Made by a program: the position numbers and the translations under genes. The notes beneath the pieces were generated by a model. That model was not told the origin of the DNA, ran no database searches, and was given only the letters and a program-made list of their open reading frames with translations. Positions 1-8,803 of a stretch of 64,000 nt of DNA are shown piece by piece. The stretch's first letter is position 1; every line of letters starts with the position of its first letter. This DNA is from Methanosarcina sp. MSH10X1 (GTDB lineage: Archaea > Halobacteriota > Methanosarcinia > Methanosarcinales > Methanosarcinaceae): the NCBI RefSeq assembly GCF_004099695.1, contig NZ_SCHL01000001.1, positions 1-64,000 on the forward strand, in the 5' to 3' direction.

Positions 1-1185
1 TACAACTGGACAGAAAATCTGACAATCATTGTTGACCAGAAACCCAACTATCTTTATCATGATCCTGATTTTGACCTCAGAAAAGAATATGAATGGGTAG
101 ACGAAGCAACTGGAAAAACAATTTATCCACTTGGTATCCGAAATACCTGTATTTTCACAACCGGAATTTCAGAGGAAATCGCTGACGGTATATCCTCAAG
201 TAATGAATATGTAAAAACCGAAACCTCTCAGCAGATTAGCCAGAGCATTTCCAACCTGAATACAGAAGTTTTCCTGCTCAAACAAAATCTTAGCGAGCAG
301 AATATCTCACTAGATACAACTCGTCTGAATAATGAGGTCTACAATCTGAAGCATACATATACACAGGAAATGAGATCTCAGATAAGTGAAGATGTAGTAG
401 AAGAAATAAATTTGAATCCGGTTGTTTCAAACTGGATCAAAGAAGAAAAAGTCAGGGCGATTACAGCAAGTTATTTGAATAGCCTTTCTGACAATCAATT
501 TATGCAAAAATCTACTACCGATGAACTCTCAGTCGAACTTTCATCTATTATAAAAAATGAAATCCGAAATTCAAACCCACCTGTTGAATCAGATGAACTT
601 GAAGCTACTCTGAACAGAGTGGACACTGACATCAGAATTGGGGTTGCAAATGGTATCTGTGCAGTTACAGTAAACAAAGGTGCAGTCATTGATGCTAGTT
701 TTGAAAGAATTGATAGTGAACTGAAAAGCCTGGCAAACAAAACTGTTGATATGTATTCGGGGGAGACAGGAAATGAAATTTTTAAAAGACTTGACAGAAC
801 AATAGCGGCTATTCCATGCGGACTGCCTGTTTTGCCTCCAAACTGGATTTTTACGGTGAATGTGTGGTCATATGAAATTGTGGGTAAATATCAAACGTTT
901 ACTGTTACTGATAACGATAATGAAGTTATCCCCAAACCTTACTTTGGGCATAAGGGACAAAAGTATGTGAGAGAGGATTCCGAAATTGATGATCCTATAA
1001 AAACCGATGAAAATGGATATCACTTGATACTAGGAGATAATAGGCCTATTTATTTCGATCTTAATGGATATGCATTAGCAGTGGTCGGACCTGGAGTAAT
1101 AGGTGTTGGAGATAAGGTTGGAGGAAGCATTGAAAAGTCAATTGGTTATGAGAGTCTTTTATCTGAATATGAGGGGTTATCGTGA
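1..1185 (+). CDS. Large coiled-coil protein of unknown function, copy 1 (5' end outside window)
   Basis: The reading frame is open from the first base of the window, so this is the C-terminal ~394 residues of a longer protein; an internal ATG at 370 is not the start because the upstream frame matches copy 2 (1823-3376). The protein is rich in Glu/Ser/Asn with helical, coiled-coil-like stretches, then a conserved C-terminal globular part with W-x-F-T-V-N and DNDNEVIPKPYFGHKGQ. I see no catalytic motif. It resembles large uncharacterised archaeal proteins (possibly the DUF7286 type) but I cannot confirm the family. Its TGA overlaps the GTG of the next gene (GTGA), so the two are probably translationally coupled. 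Confidence 0.8.
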   Translation, partial: YNWTENLTIIVDQKPNYLYHDPDFDLRKEYEWVDEATGKTIYPLGIRNTCIFTTGISEEIADGISSSNEYVKTETSQQISQSISNLNTEVFLLKQNLSEQNISLDTTRLNNEVYNLKHTYTQEMRSQISEDVVEEINLNPVVSNWIKEEKVRAITASYLNSLSDNQFMQKSTTDELSVELSSIIKNEIRNSNPPVESDELEATLNRVDTDIRIGVANGICAVTVNKGAVIDASFERIDSELKSLANKTVDMYSGETGNEIFKRLDRTIAAIPCGLPVLPPNWIFTVNVWSYEIVGKYQTFTVTDNDNEVIPKPYFGHKGQKYVREDSEIDDPIKTDENGYHLILGDNRPIYFDLNGYALAVVGPGVIGVGDKVGGSIEKSIGYESLLSEYEGLS

Positions 1186-1805
1186 AAATAAAATACTTAG
1201 CTATTGCAGCAATTATTGGGTTTCTTTGTTTACCAAGTGTAGTTTTAGCAAGCAGTCCCTACTGTAAAATAGATGTTTACTTTAATGACAATGTTTTGCC
1301 AGGGAAAGAAATTGCACAACCTAGTTTGAGAGTTAATGAGCCTTTTAATGTTAAAGTAAACGTAGCCGTTTACCAAGAATGCAGGGTATCCGGTAAACTC
1401 ACAACATTAGGTGAGGATTATTTCAAGGTCATAAATGGGACTTCTAAAATAGACCAGTATTCAAGAGTAATTCTGAAAGCAAACGGATCCCATATGTTTG
1501 AATGGACAGTCATACCAACAGATAAATGGGCCGGTGGATCAATTCCAATCAATTTTCACTATTCAATCGTAGAAAAAGGCAATCCTGAACCTGTAGTAAA
1601 CAGCGAATTCACAGTCGCCTACTGCACTATTTCCAATGAATACTATGAAGGCGAAACTCCTGCTTCTGAGAATTCTGAATCCCAACCTACTCCAGAGCAG
1701 CCAGCCTCCGAAAATTCTGCCCCGGCGGCATCTGCACCAGCTTTCAGTTTATTAACTGCTATTGTGGCGCTTGCGCTTGCATTCTTCAGATTCTTCCATC
1801 AGTAA
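1182..1805 (+). CDS. Secreted protein with C-terminal membrane anchor, copy 1
   Basis: The 207-residue product starts at GTG 1182, overlapping the preceding stop, with GAGGGG about 6 bases upstream. Residues 1-24 form a signal peptide ending LASS. A beta-rich domain with a conserved FEWT-IPTD-WAGGSIPIN block follows, then a Glu/Pro/Ser/Ala-rich linker and a C-terminal hydrophobic helix beginning SAPAFSLLTAIVALALAFF. The tail resembles a PGF-CTERM-like sorting signal (archaeosortase substrate) but with PAF rather than PGF and a weak basic end. It is probably exported and cell-surface anchored. It is a paralogue of the protein at 3379-4005. Function unknown. Confidence 0.8.
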   Translation: MKIKYLAIAAIIGFLCLPSVVLASSPYCKIDVYFNDNVLPGKEIAQPSLRVNEPFNVKVNVAVYQECRVSGKLTTLGEDYFKVINGTSKIDQYSRVILKANGSHMFEWTVIPTDKWAGGSIPINFHYSIVEKGNPEPVVNSEFTVAYCTISNEYYEGETPASENSESQPTPEQPASENSAPAASAPAFSLLTAIVALALAFFRFFHQ

Positions 1806-1822
1806 ATTGATGAAAATGTCAG

Positions 1823-3376
1823 GTGTTTAATGCTATTGACAATAGAAGCGAAAAGTCCGACTCTTGCTGCTCTGATGCTGCCGACAAATACAGGCAGGCT
1901 TACGTGAACAGAGAGGAGTACCTCACATCGTCAGGAAAAATGTACACTTCAAGTGATTCTGCCCGGTACATTGCGAAAAATGAGGCTTATAACAGGCTGA
2001 TAGAAGACATCGACAGAAAAAATCGTAAACTGGACTCGGATCTCAATGCTTACATTCTTAAAGCTCTGGAGAAGAAAGGCATTGATACCAGTTCGTTTGA
2101 CAGTGTAACCTCAGGCCCTATGACTCTTTTCAATAATCCGGCAGTGGAAAGGGCTGCTTCAGCTCTAGGAGAGAATATGGGCATAATCTCCACTATGACT
2201 GTTACCGGTCAGCCGGAAAGCAAATACAACTGGACAGAAAACCTGACGCTGATCGTTGATCAGAAACCCAACTATCTTTATCATGATCCTGATTTCGACC
2301 TCAGGAAAGAGTACGAATTAAAAGATCCAAAAGGAAAAACGATTTATCCTTTGGGCGTCAGAAATACCTGTATTTTCACAACAGGTATCTCCGATGAAAT
2401 TGCAGACGGTATTTCCTCAAGTAATGAATATGTAAAAACCGAAACCTCTCAGCAAATCAGCCAGAGCATTTCCAACCTGAACACAGAAGTTTTCCTGCTT
2501 GAGCAGGATCTCAGCGAACAGAGTGTCTCCATGGATACCGCACTTCTTGATACTGAAATATCGAATCTGAAAAATACATACGCTCAGGAAATGAGAATTC
2601 AAATTCCCGAAAAAGTAGCTGATGAAATAAGTTCAAATCCTGTTGTCTCGGGCTGGATTAAAGAGAGTCGGATTAGAGAAGTAACGACGAATTATTTGAC
2701 CAGTCTTTCTGACGATAATATAATCCAAAAGTCCACCGCGGACGAGCTTTCAACTGAAATTTCTTCCATTATCAAAACTGAAATTCGAAATTCAAATCCA
2801 TCGGTTGGATCTGATGAGCTCGAAGCTACTCTCAATAGAGTTGATAGTGATGCTAGAATCGGTGTTTCAAATGGAATCTGTGCGACTATGGTAAACAAAG
2901 GTACAGTTATTGATTCTAACTTTGGAAAAATTGATAGTGAACTGAAAAACCTGGCAAATGAAACTATTGACACATATTCTGGTAAAGTTGGAGATAAGGT
3001 TTCAAAAAGGATGGATAGGACGATGGCAGCTGTGCCATCTGGACTGCCGGTATTGCCACCGCATTGGACTTTCACAGTGAATTTGTGGACTTATGAAATT
3101 ATGGGGAAATATCAGACATTTACTGTTATTGATAACGATAATGAAGTTATCCCCAAACCTTACTTTGGACATAAGGGACAGAGATACGTGAGAAAACTGG
3201 AACCTGTTACCCTTAACGGAAGTTATCTAGGCGAGAATAAGCCAATTACTTTTAGGTTCAGTGGCTACTCTGCTACTATTGTTGGTCCAGGTCCAAAGGG
3301 AGTTGGCGATAAAAAAGGTGGTCATACTGAAAAATCAATTGCTTTTGAAGAACTTCTCAACGAGTATGGTGAGTAG
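1823..3376 (+). CDS. Large coiled-coil protein of unknown function, copy 2
   Basis: The 517-residue product is a paralogue of the gene at 1-1185; similarity begins at YNWTENLTLIVDQKPNY and continues to the C-terminus, and much of it is visible at DNA level (positions 1-360 versus about 2225-2590). The only available start is GTG 1823, which has no good Shine-Dalgarno, and the N-terminus (MFNAIDNRSEKSDSCC) has no signal peptide or membrane helix. The 5' end may therefore be a truncation created by the duplication. Long helical stretches alternate with a conserved C-terminal domain containing DNDNEVIPKPYFGHKGQ. Two bases separate it from the secreted-protein gene downstream. Confidence 0.75.
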   Translation: MFNAIDNRSEKSDSCCSDAADKYRQAYVNREEYLTSSGKMYTSSDSARYIAKNEAYNRLIEDIDRKNRKLDSDLNAYILKALEKKGIDTSSFDSVTSGPMTLFNNPAVERAASALGENMGIISTMTVTGQPESKYNWTENLTLIVDQKPNYLYHDPDFDLRKEYELKDPKGKTIYPLGVRNTCIFTTGISDEIADGISSSNEYVKTETSQQISQSISNLNTEVFLLEQDLSEQSVSMDTALLDTEISNLKNTYAQEMRIQIPEKVADEISSNPVVSGWIKESRIREVTTNYLTSLSDDNIIQKSTADELSTEISSIIKTEIRNSNPSVGSDELEATLNRVDSDARIGVSNGICATMVNKGTVIDSNFGKIDSELKNLANETIDTYSGKVGDKVSKRMDRTMAAVPSGLPVLPPHWTFTVNLWTYEIMGKYQTFTVIDNDNEVIPKPYFGHKGQRYVRKLEPVTLNGSYLGENKPITFRFSGYSATIVGPGPKGVGDKKGGHTEKSIAFEELLNEYGE

Positions 3377-3378
3377 AT

Positions 3379-4005
3379 ATGAAAATAAAATGCCTGATTA
3401 TAATATTAATATTAATTTCGGCTATTAATATAGCAACTGCGTCCAATCCTTACGGAAAAATCTATACATATGATGTATATTATAATGATAAGCTTCTTCC
3501 CGGAGAAGAAATAGCGAAACCCTTCTTAAATATTGGGGAACCTTTCAAAGTAAAATTAGAAATGAAACTAAACCAAACAAGTACTTTGTTTGTGCAAGTT
3601 TGTAGTTTAGGAGGGAATTTTTTTGAAGTTATAGACGGTCCATCAGAGTTCGAAAAAATGAAATATATGAAATCTTTAGATCCGGGAACACATGTTTTTG
3701 AGTGGACAATTATACCCACAGATGAATGGGCTGGTGGTTCCATCCCTATAAACATTTTTTATCAGATTAATCTTCCGGATGAAGATGAACCAGCCGTAAA
3801 TGGTGAATTTACAGTCGCTTACTGCACCATTTCTAATGAATACTACAAAGGCGAAGCTACAGCTTCGGAAACTCAATCCACCCCAGAGCAACCGTCTTCA
3901 GAAAACTCAACTTCGCCAGCGTCTGCACCAGCTTTCAGTTTGGTAACTGCTATTCTGGCTCTTGCATTTGTATTTCTCAAATTATCTCATAGTCGAGAAA
4001 GATAA
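3379..4005 (+). CDS. Secreted protein with C-terminal membrane anchor, copy 2
   Basis: The 208-residue product starts at ATG 3379 with GGTGAG six bases upstream, inside the end of the preceding gene. It has a signal peptide (about residues 1-21), the FEWT-IPTDEWAGGSIPIN block, a PEQPSSENS-type linker and a C-terminal hydrophobic helix (SAPAFSLVTAILALAFVFL) ending in basic residues. It is about half identical by eye to the protein at 1182-1805, with the C-terminal half most conserved. It completes the second copy of a two-gene cassette. Probably displayed on the cell surface; no enzymatic motif seen. Confidence 0.8.
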   Translation: MKIKCLIIILILISAINIATASNPYGKIYTYDVYYNDKLLPGEEIAKPFLNIGEPFKVKLEMKLNQTSTLFVQVCSLGGNFFEVIDGPSEFEKMKYMKSLDPGTHVFEWTIIPTDEWAGGSIPINIFYQINLPDEDEPAVNGEFTVAYCTISNEYYKGEATASETQSTPEQPSSENSTSPASAPAFSLVTAILALAFVFLKLSHSRER

Positions 4006-4151
4006 TAGGGGATGAGATTTAATTTCTGCCTTTATTTTGAAAATCGAGGGAGAATGATAATCATTTATCTTCTCTCTTCCTCTTACTTCAGTTTTGTTAG
4101 ACTCTCCGGCTTTTCTCATTTTCCCTGTGCCTGAGTTCTTTTCGCTTCCTC

Positions 4152-5233
4152 TTACTTTTTTCTCCCTTCTCTGACCGGATATTTCTTCATTATCTCGCTT
4201 GTTGGTTTTTTTCTTGCCCAGACGCTTTTCCTCATCTTTGGCTTTTCTTCTTCCGCTTTTTCCTCATCGTCTTCATCCAGGTCTATTCCAAGTCTGGAGC
4301 TAACTGAAGCCCTGGCTTTTTTAGCATCGGTATGATCCGGATTGATTCTGAGGGCTCTTTCAAGGGCGCCCAGGGCTTCTACATTTTTATCCAGGGTAGA
4401 GAGAGCCATGCCTTTACAATACCAGGCGTCGGCAAGATTGGGCTTTATCGAAATCGCTTTGCTGCATGCTTCAAGGGCTCGTTTGGATTTGCCGAGCTTG
4501 AGGTGGACAAGGCCTTTTCCTGCCCAGGTCTTTGCATTATCAGGATTTATTTTGAGGGCTGCATCATATGCGATCATTGCTTCCACAGGCCGGCTCAGGC
4601 TGTAAAGGGCAAAGGCTTTGCCCTCCAGGGCTCTTGCAAGATTTGGGTTAAGTTTAAGTGCAGCATCGTAAGCTTTTATTGCATCTTCGTAACTTCCCAG
4701 ACCAGCGAGCACAGAGCCTTTTGCATGCCAGGCGCCTGCAAGCTTCGGGTTGTCGGCAAGGGCTCTTTCAGAGGCAATAAGGGCTTTTTCGTGCTGATTA
4801 GCCTGCAAAGTACTGAGGTTCTAAGGTTCCAGGCTTTATCGCTGTCAGGATTTATTTCGAGCAATCTGTCAAGAGCCTGCAGTGCATCTTCTTCCCTATC
4901 GAGCTGCAGGAGCACAAAACTTTTTTCATAAAGGTAGCCAGGATCATCAGGCTCGATTTCGAGAGCTTTCTCAATTGCTTTAAGGGAAGCCCTGTACATC
5001 CTGTGCCTTAGAAACACTGCCGCCTTACCTGCCCAGGCAGCTGCATCTTCCGGGTTTTTCCCAAGAGCTTTTTCATGGGCCGCAAGGGCTTTACTCAGCC
5101 GGTCATGTGCAGTATCACGAGTCTTATCTATACCTTTTCCGGCTGCTTTGCCCTTCCTGCCTTCTTTTCCTACTTTTTCAGGTAGACCTTTCTGTGCTGT
5201 CCTGTCAGTCTTTCTTTTAGGGTTCTTTTCCAT
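4152..5233 (-). pseudogene. TPR-repeat protein disrupted by one frameshift
   Basis: Reading leftward from ATG 5233, a basic Lys/Gly-rich N-terminus is followed by TPR motifs (A-A-W-A-G-K-A ... A-L-E-I-E-P). Near 4800-4815 the repeat jumps frame: the first frame reads KAWNLRTSVLC and then loses TPR character, while another frame continues QANQHEKALIASERALADNP and carries four more TPRs ending in an acidic tail and a basic C-terminus at 4152. A single base deletion or two-base insertion would explain it. Intact, it would be about 360 residues and act as a protein-interaction scaffold like the TPR proteins at 36-38 kb. Sequence error is the alternative. Confidence 0.75.
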
Positions 5234-5626
5234 AGTATCGATCCGGGATTATTTGTCAGGGGCAATGCTTTTTTTAGACACCTGGTACATTTTCACCCTT
5301 CCCCCTTAGGGCGGCAAATTCCAGGAGAAGTCCTGTTTCAGACTCCGTACTCTTATTTTAAACTGATCCTGCTAACCTATTTTAAGCAATCGGATAAGCA
5401 TGGGATTTGTGGAAAGCAGCCCTATAACAATGTTTAATTGGTAGGACTTTTCGACATACTTAGAAATTATCAGTGTAACCCGAAGCATCCAGAAATTCAG
5501 AAATTCCAGATGCAATTCAGTTATGGAAGTCTAAAGACATGGGACTTACGGACTTCCGGCTACTATTAACTTCTAGTTTACTTTGATTCGGCTCATATAG
5601 ATAAATATTCAAGACCATATATTTTC
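5234..5626. other. Intergenic region with promoter for the DUF389 gene
   Basis: No convincing ORF. A TATA-like AT box at about 5594-5606 (catatagataaat) lies 20-30 bases before the ATG at 5627, and no Shine-Dalgarno is visible between them. The DUF389 gene may therefore be transcribed as a leaderless or nearly leaderless mRNA. Nothing else recognised. Confidence 0.4.
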
Positions 5627-6919
5627 ATGCGTCTTGTTCAGGTGCTTATTCCCAATGGGAAGAGAGAAGCAATACTTGAAGTACTGGATGCCGAACAGAT
5701 CGATTACGCAGTATGGGATGAAACCGGGCGTGGGAACTTTGAGGCTCTTGTGCAGTTTCCAGTGCCTCCGATTGGTGTAGAACCCGTACTTGACAAGTTG
5801 CGCAAGGCAGGAATTAGCAGGGATACATACACCATCATTCTCTCACCGGAAACAGTAATTTCCGAACATATAGAAACCCTTAATAAGCGGTATCCTGACA
5901 AACGGATTTCCAGGGAAGAGTTGATTGGGCGAGCTGAGGAACTTGCGCCTGCAATCTCAACCTACGCTATTTTTCTTATTTTGAGCACTATTATTGCAAC
6001 TGCGGGACTTTTGCTTGACTCAGTTGCAACTATTATTGGCGCTATGGTGATTGCCCCACTAATGGGGCCAGCAATTTCCGCAAGTGTCGGAACGGTTATT
6101 TATGACCGGAAGCTTGCCTCCCGTGGGATAATTTTGCAGATTGGAGGGCTCTTACTTGCAGTAGTCGTCGCCTGGATGATCGGCTTGCTAATTAAAGATT
6201 TATACCTGCTGCCACCGGGATTTGATCTTCGCCAGGTACCCCAGGTAGCCGAGCGCACCAGCCCTAACTTCCTTTCGCTCTTCCTTGCACTGGGATCGGG
6301 GATAGCCGGTGCAATCAGCATTATCCGGAGCGCGGGATCAGCTCTGGTAGGGGTAGCTATTGCAGCCGCGCTGATCCCTCCTGCGGCAACATCGGGGCTA
6401 GGTCTCGCGTGGGGACTCCCAGTGGTTGCATTCTCCTCGATAGTGCTGGTACTCGTGAATATGCTTGCAATAAATGTGTCTGCTCTTATCCTGTTTTGGG
6501 TTTCAGGCTTCAGACCTTACGAATCCTCTGCTGTCCATCTTGCGCGAAAGCAGGTGGCTGGGCACGTGTTTATCCTGTTTAGTTCGATTCTCATACTTTC
6601 TACGGTACTTGGACTTGTTACATACGCTTCGTTCCAGGCTGCTCATATGGAGGAGCAGGTAAACGTAGAGGTATCAAGAATGCTTAATGAATCCGACTAT
6701 GAGAAAATGAGGCTGGCGACAGAAAGCATTGATGTTGATTACAAACCTGCCGATATGATATTAGGAGAGCCTGCCAGAATAACTTTAATAATGTACAGCC
6801 GCGTAGGACAGGAGATTCCTCCCGGTATAGCAAAAAGAATTGACGACCACCTGACAGAGGTTACAGGCCGGGAGGTTTGGGTAAGGGTTGGGTTCGTAGA
6901 AATGCAGCAAAGTAATTAA
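5627..6919 (+). CDS. DUF389 (TIGR00341-type) integral membrane protein
   Basis: The 430-residue product begins with a soluble ferredoxin-like/ACT-like region (about 1-105, MRLVQVLIPNGKREAIL), followed by a DUF389 membrane core of six or more hydrophobic helices (about 115-335) with the typical run DSVATIIGAMVIAPLMGP and a GSGIAGAISIIRSAGSALVGVAIAAALIPPA-like helix pair. The C-terminal 90 residues are again soluble. The domain order and length fit the archaeal family. Function is unknown; a transport or sensing role at the cytoplasmic membrane is only inference. It is probably monocistronic, with a TATA box close to the ATG. Confidence 0.88.
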   Translation: MRLVQVLIPNGKREAILEVLDAEQIDYAVWDETGRGNFEALVQFPVPPIGVEPVLDKLRKAGISRDTYTIILSPETVISEHIETLNKRYPDKRISREELIGRAEELAPAISTYAIFLILSTIIATAGLLLDSVATIIGAMVIAPLMGPAISASVGTVIYDRKLASRGIILQIGGLLLAVVVAWMIGLLIKDLYLLPPGFDLRQVPQVAERTSPNFLSLFLALGSGIAGAISIIRSAGSALVGVAIAAALIPPAATSGLGLAWGLPVVAFSSIVLVLVNMLAINVSALILFWVSGFRPYESSAVHLARKQVAGHVFILFSSILILSTVLGLVTYASFQAAHMEEQVNVEVSRMLNESDYEKMRLATESIDVDYKPADMILGEPARITLIMYSRVGQEIPPGIAKRIDDHLTEVTGREVWVRVGFVEMQQSN

Positions 6920-7062
6920 CTTCCTGCGGGCAAGCAACCGCAGAAACTATTTTGAAAAAAGATATAAAGTTTCCCGTCCTGCAAGTTACATACTTTTAGT
7001 TGCATAAACTGACGAAGTTGTATATGGCAACTAAAAAATTGATTAAACGCAGGGTGGTTTAC

Positions 7063-8025
7063 ATGAGTGAACTGGAGATTCGGGAAGCCGATTTGCTGGA
7101 AGTAACAGTCCTTATGGATAATTATACGGATATATTTCTAATAGAAAGTAATGATGTATGCAGACGACCTCAGATTCCTTTTTTTCCGCAGATACTCTTC
7201 GCCGAGCATGGATTTTCGTGCTTAATCAAAGTCTGCGCCGGGAGTGAGGAACACACCGTATTGATGGATGCAGCAGTTACCCCAGCTTCCCTTTTAAGTA
7301 ACGCAGAGCTTTTAAAAGCTGACCTTGGCAAAGTAGAAGCTATTGCCCTCAGTCATGGGCATCCAGATCATTTTCTCGGACTTGCAGGGCTTTTGAAATT
7401 TGTAAGTGAAAAGCAGAATAAAGAAGTCCCACTTATGCTTCATCCCGATGCCTTTCTTGAGCGCCGGTTTAATATTCCTGCGATCGGGCACTCTGTCACA
7501 ATACCCGCCCTCAATGAAGATATTCTAAAAGAGGCAAGAGCTGATATCATAAAATCCAAAAGAGCTTTTCCAATCGCTAACGGCCTTATCCACACAACCG
7601 GAGAGATTGAGCGTAAAGTCCCATTTGAAAAAGGATTCCCCTGGGCTGAGGCGAAAATTAACGATAACTGGATTCTTGACCCCTTCAGGGACGACCAGGG
7701 GCTTGTGATAAAGCTGAAAGGCAAGGGACTTGTGGTAATCAGCGGCTGTGCCCATGCCGGAATTATCAATACGGTTGAGTATGCAAAGAAAATTACAGGA
7801 ACGGACCAGGTTCATGCCGTGCTTGGAGGCTTCCACCTGACAGGTAGGATCTTTGATCCGATAATCCAGCCTACAATTGACAAAATGAAAAAGATAAAGC
7901 CTGAGTATGTCGTACCCATGCACTGCACGGGCTGGAAAGCCATAAACCGGTTTGAAGAAGCCATGCCTGAACAATTCCTGCTCAATACGGTCGGCACAAA
8001 GTACGTGTTTGAAGGAACGCCCTGA
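7063..8025 (+). CDS. MBL-fold metallo-hydrolase, dihydropterin-phosphate synthase-like
   Basis: The 320-residue product carries the metallo-beta-lactamase motif S-H-G-H-P-D-H (HxHxDH), a later SGCAHAGI motif and a C-terminal PMHCTGW, the pattern of the family annotated 7,8-dihydropterin-6-methyl-4-(beta-D-ribofuranosyl)aminobenzene-5'-phosphate synthase (tetrahydromethanopterin-related). The fold and metal-binding assignment are firm; the substrate is inferred. I prefer ATG 7063 (MSELEIREADLLEVTVLMDN), preceded by AGGGTGG at proper spacing, over the in-frame TTG 7000 or ATG 7024. A bidentate zinc or iron centre is expected. No operon partner is visible. Confidence 0.85.
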   Translation: MSELEIREADLLEVTVLMDNYTDIFLIESNDVCRRPQIPFFPQILFAEHGFSCLIKVCAGSEEHTVLMDAAVTPASLLSNAELLKADLGKVEAIALSHGHPDHFLGLAGLLKFVSEKQNKEVPLMLHPDAFLERRFNIPAIGHSVTIPALNEDILKEARADIIKSKRAFPIANGLIHTTGEIERKVPFEKGFPWAEAKINDNWILDPFRDDQGLVIKLKGKGLVVISGCAHAGIINTVEYAKKITGTDQVHAVLGGFHLTGRIFDPIIQPTIDKMKKIKPEYVVPMHCTGWKAINRFEEAMPEQFLLNTVGTKYVFEGTP

Positions 8026-8491
8026 AAGAGAATGAAATGCGCAAAATCCAGACTTTAACTTCAGCAGTTAATGTCGGATAACTTTTCAGCCGTTACTGGA
8101 GAATTAAAGTATCAATTAATCAGCAGTATGGAATGGGTTCAGGCTGCCCTTTGATAGGGAATACTGTCGGCATTCAGGATTCTGTATGCTTTCTTTTTCA
8201 TATTGAGTCCAACTGTGTGCTCCCGAATTCATCCAATGTTTGAGCGGAACAGATTCCCTTCTCCACATTGCATTTTCTTATGTTTATATTTTTTAAATCC
8301 AGACCTGATTCAAATACCCGGTCAACATACTCTGTCAACTATTTTCTGTCGATTACTTATTGCCGGATTTATTCCACATAATTTAAAAATAGATATCTGG
8401 TTTGCTTAAGAAGATATTCAATATATTTAATATAAAGTAGCACAAAATCTAACAAAGGTATTAAATATTAGTTAGTAGTATAGTTAAATGT
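8026..8491. other. Intergenic, AT-rich, no gene recognised
   Basis: No ORF here has coding character; the longest (about 8203-8409, plus strand) lacks a ribosome-binding site and reads as random hydrophobic sequence. The right part (8415-8470) has AT-rich TATA-like boxes that may serve the RNA candidate immediately downstream. Confidence 0.4.
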
Positions 8492-8604
8492 CTCTACCAG
8501 GCAGACGCGGAATCTATGTCGCCTCCTAAATTGTCGAAAGCACCTGAAACTATTTTACCCCTGCCTGCAAGAAACAGACAGGGGTTATGGTGCGGCAGGT
8601 AGAG
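8492..8604 (+). ncRNA. Candidate structured non-coding RNA with three nested stems
   Basis: Three inverted repeats are nested: CTCTACC (8492-8498) with GGTAGAG (8598-8604); GCACC (8540-8544) with GGTGC (8589-8593); and ACCCCTGCCTG (8557-8567) with CAGACAGGGGT (8575-8585), which has ten pairs and one C-A mismatch around a 7-base loop. TATA-like sequence (ttaaatatta, 8461-8470) lies about 25 bases before the first stem. No ORF covers it. I do not recognise a known RNA family. Strand is unproven because the stems would also form from the other strand; plus is chosen from the TATA position. Confidence 0.45.
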
Positions 8605-8715
8605 TCAGAGATTAAGATGCATAACTGATTTTCATAATCACTAATAAAAATTAATTCGTTCACTTCGAAAAGTCTCAATTTAAAATCAGCTTAAAAATCA
8701 GGCTGATCATCCCGG

Positions 8716-8794
8716 ATCAAGCCTTTTTTCGAAAAGCATGAGTTTTCGCTCAAGCCTTTTTTGAAAAGGCTTGCGATCAAGCTATTTTTTGAAA
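8716..8794. repeat. Short direct/inverted repeats downstream of the FGE-like gene
   Basis: The motif tcaagcc(t/a)tttttt(c)gaaaag occurs three times in about 80 bases. The middle copy forms a perfect inverted repeat, CAAGCCTTTT (8751-8760) and AAAAGGCTTG (8764-8773), with a 3-base loop. Its position just after the minus-strand stop at 8804 fits a transcription-termination or mRNA 3'-end structure, but this is inference. Confidence 0.5.
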
Positions 8795-8803
8795 GGACCT
8801 GTA

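Noticed and set aside
4332-4931. 199-codon plus-strand ORF opposite the TPR gene
   Set aside because: Antisense shadow of repetitive TPR coding sequence; its Cys/Phe/Gly-rich reading comes from the repeats.
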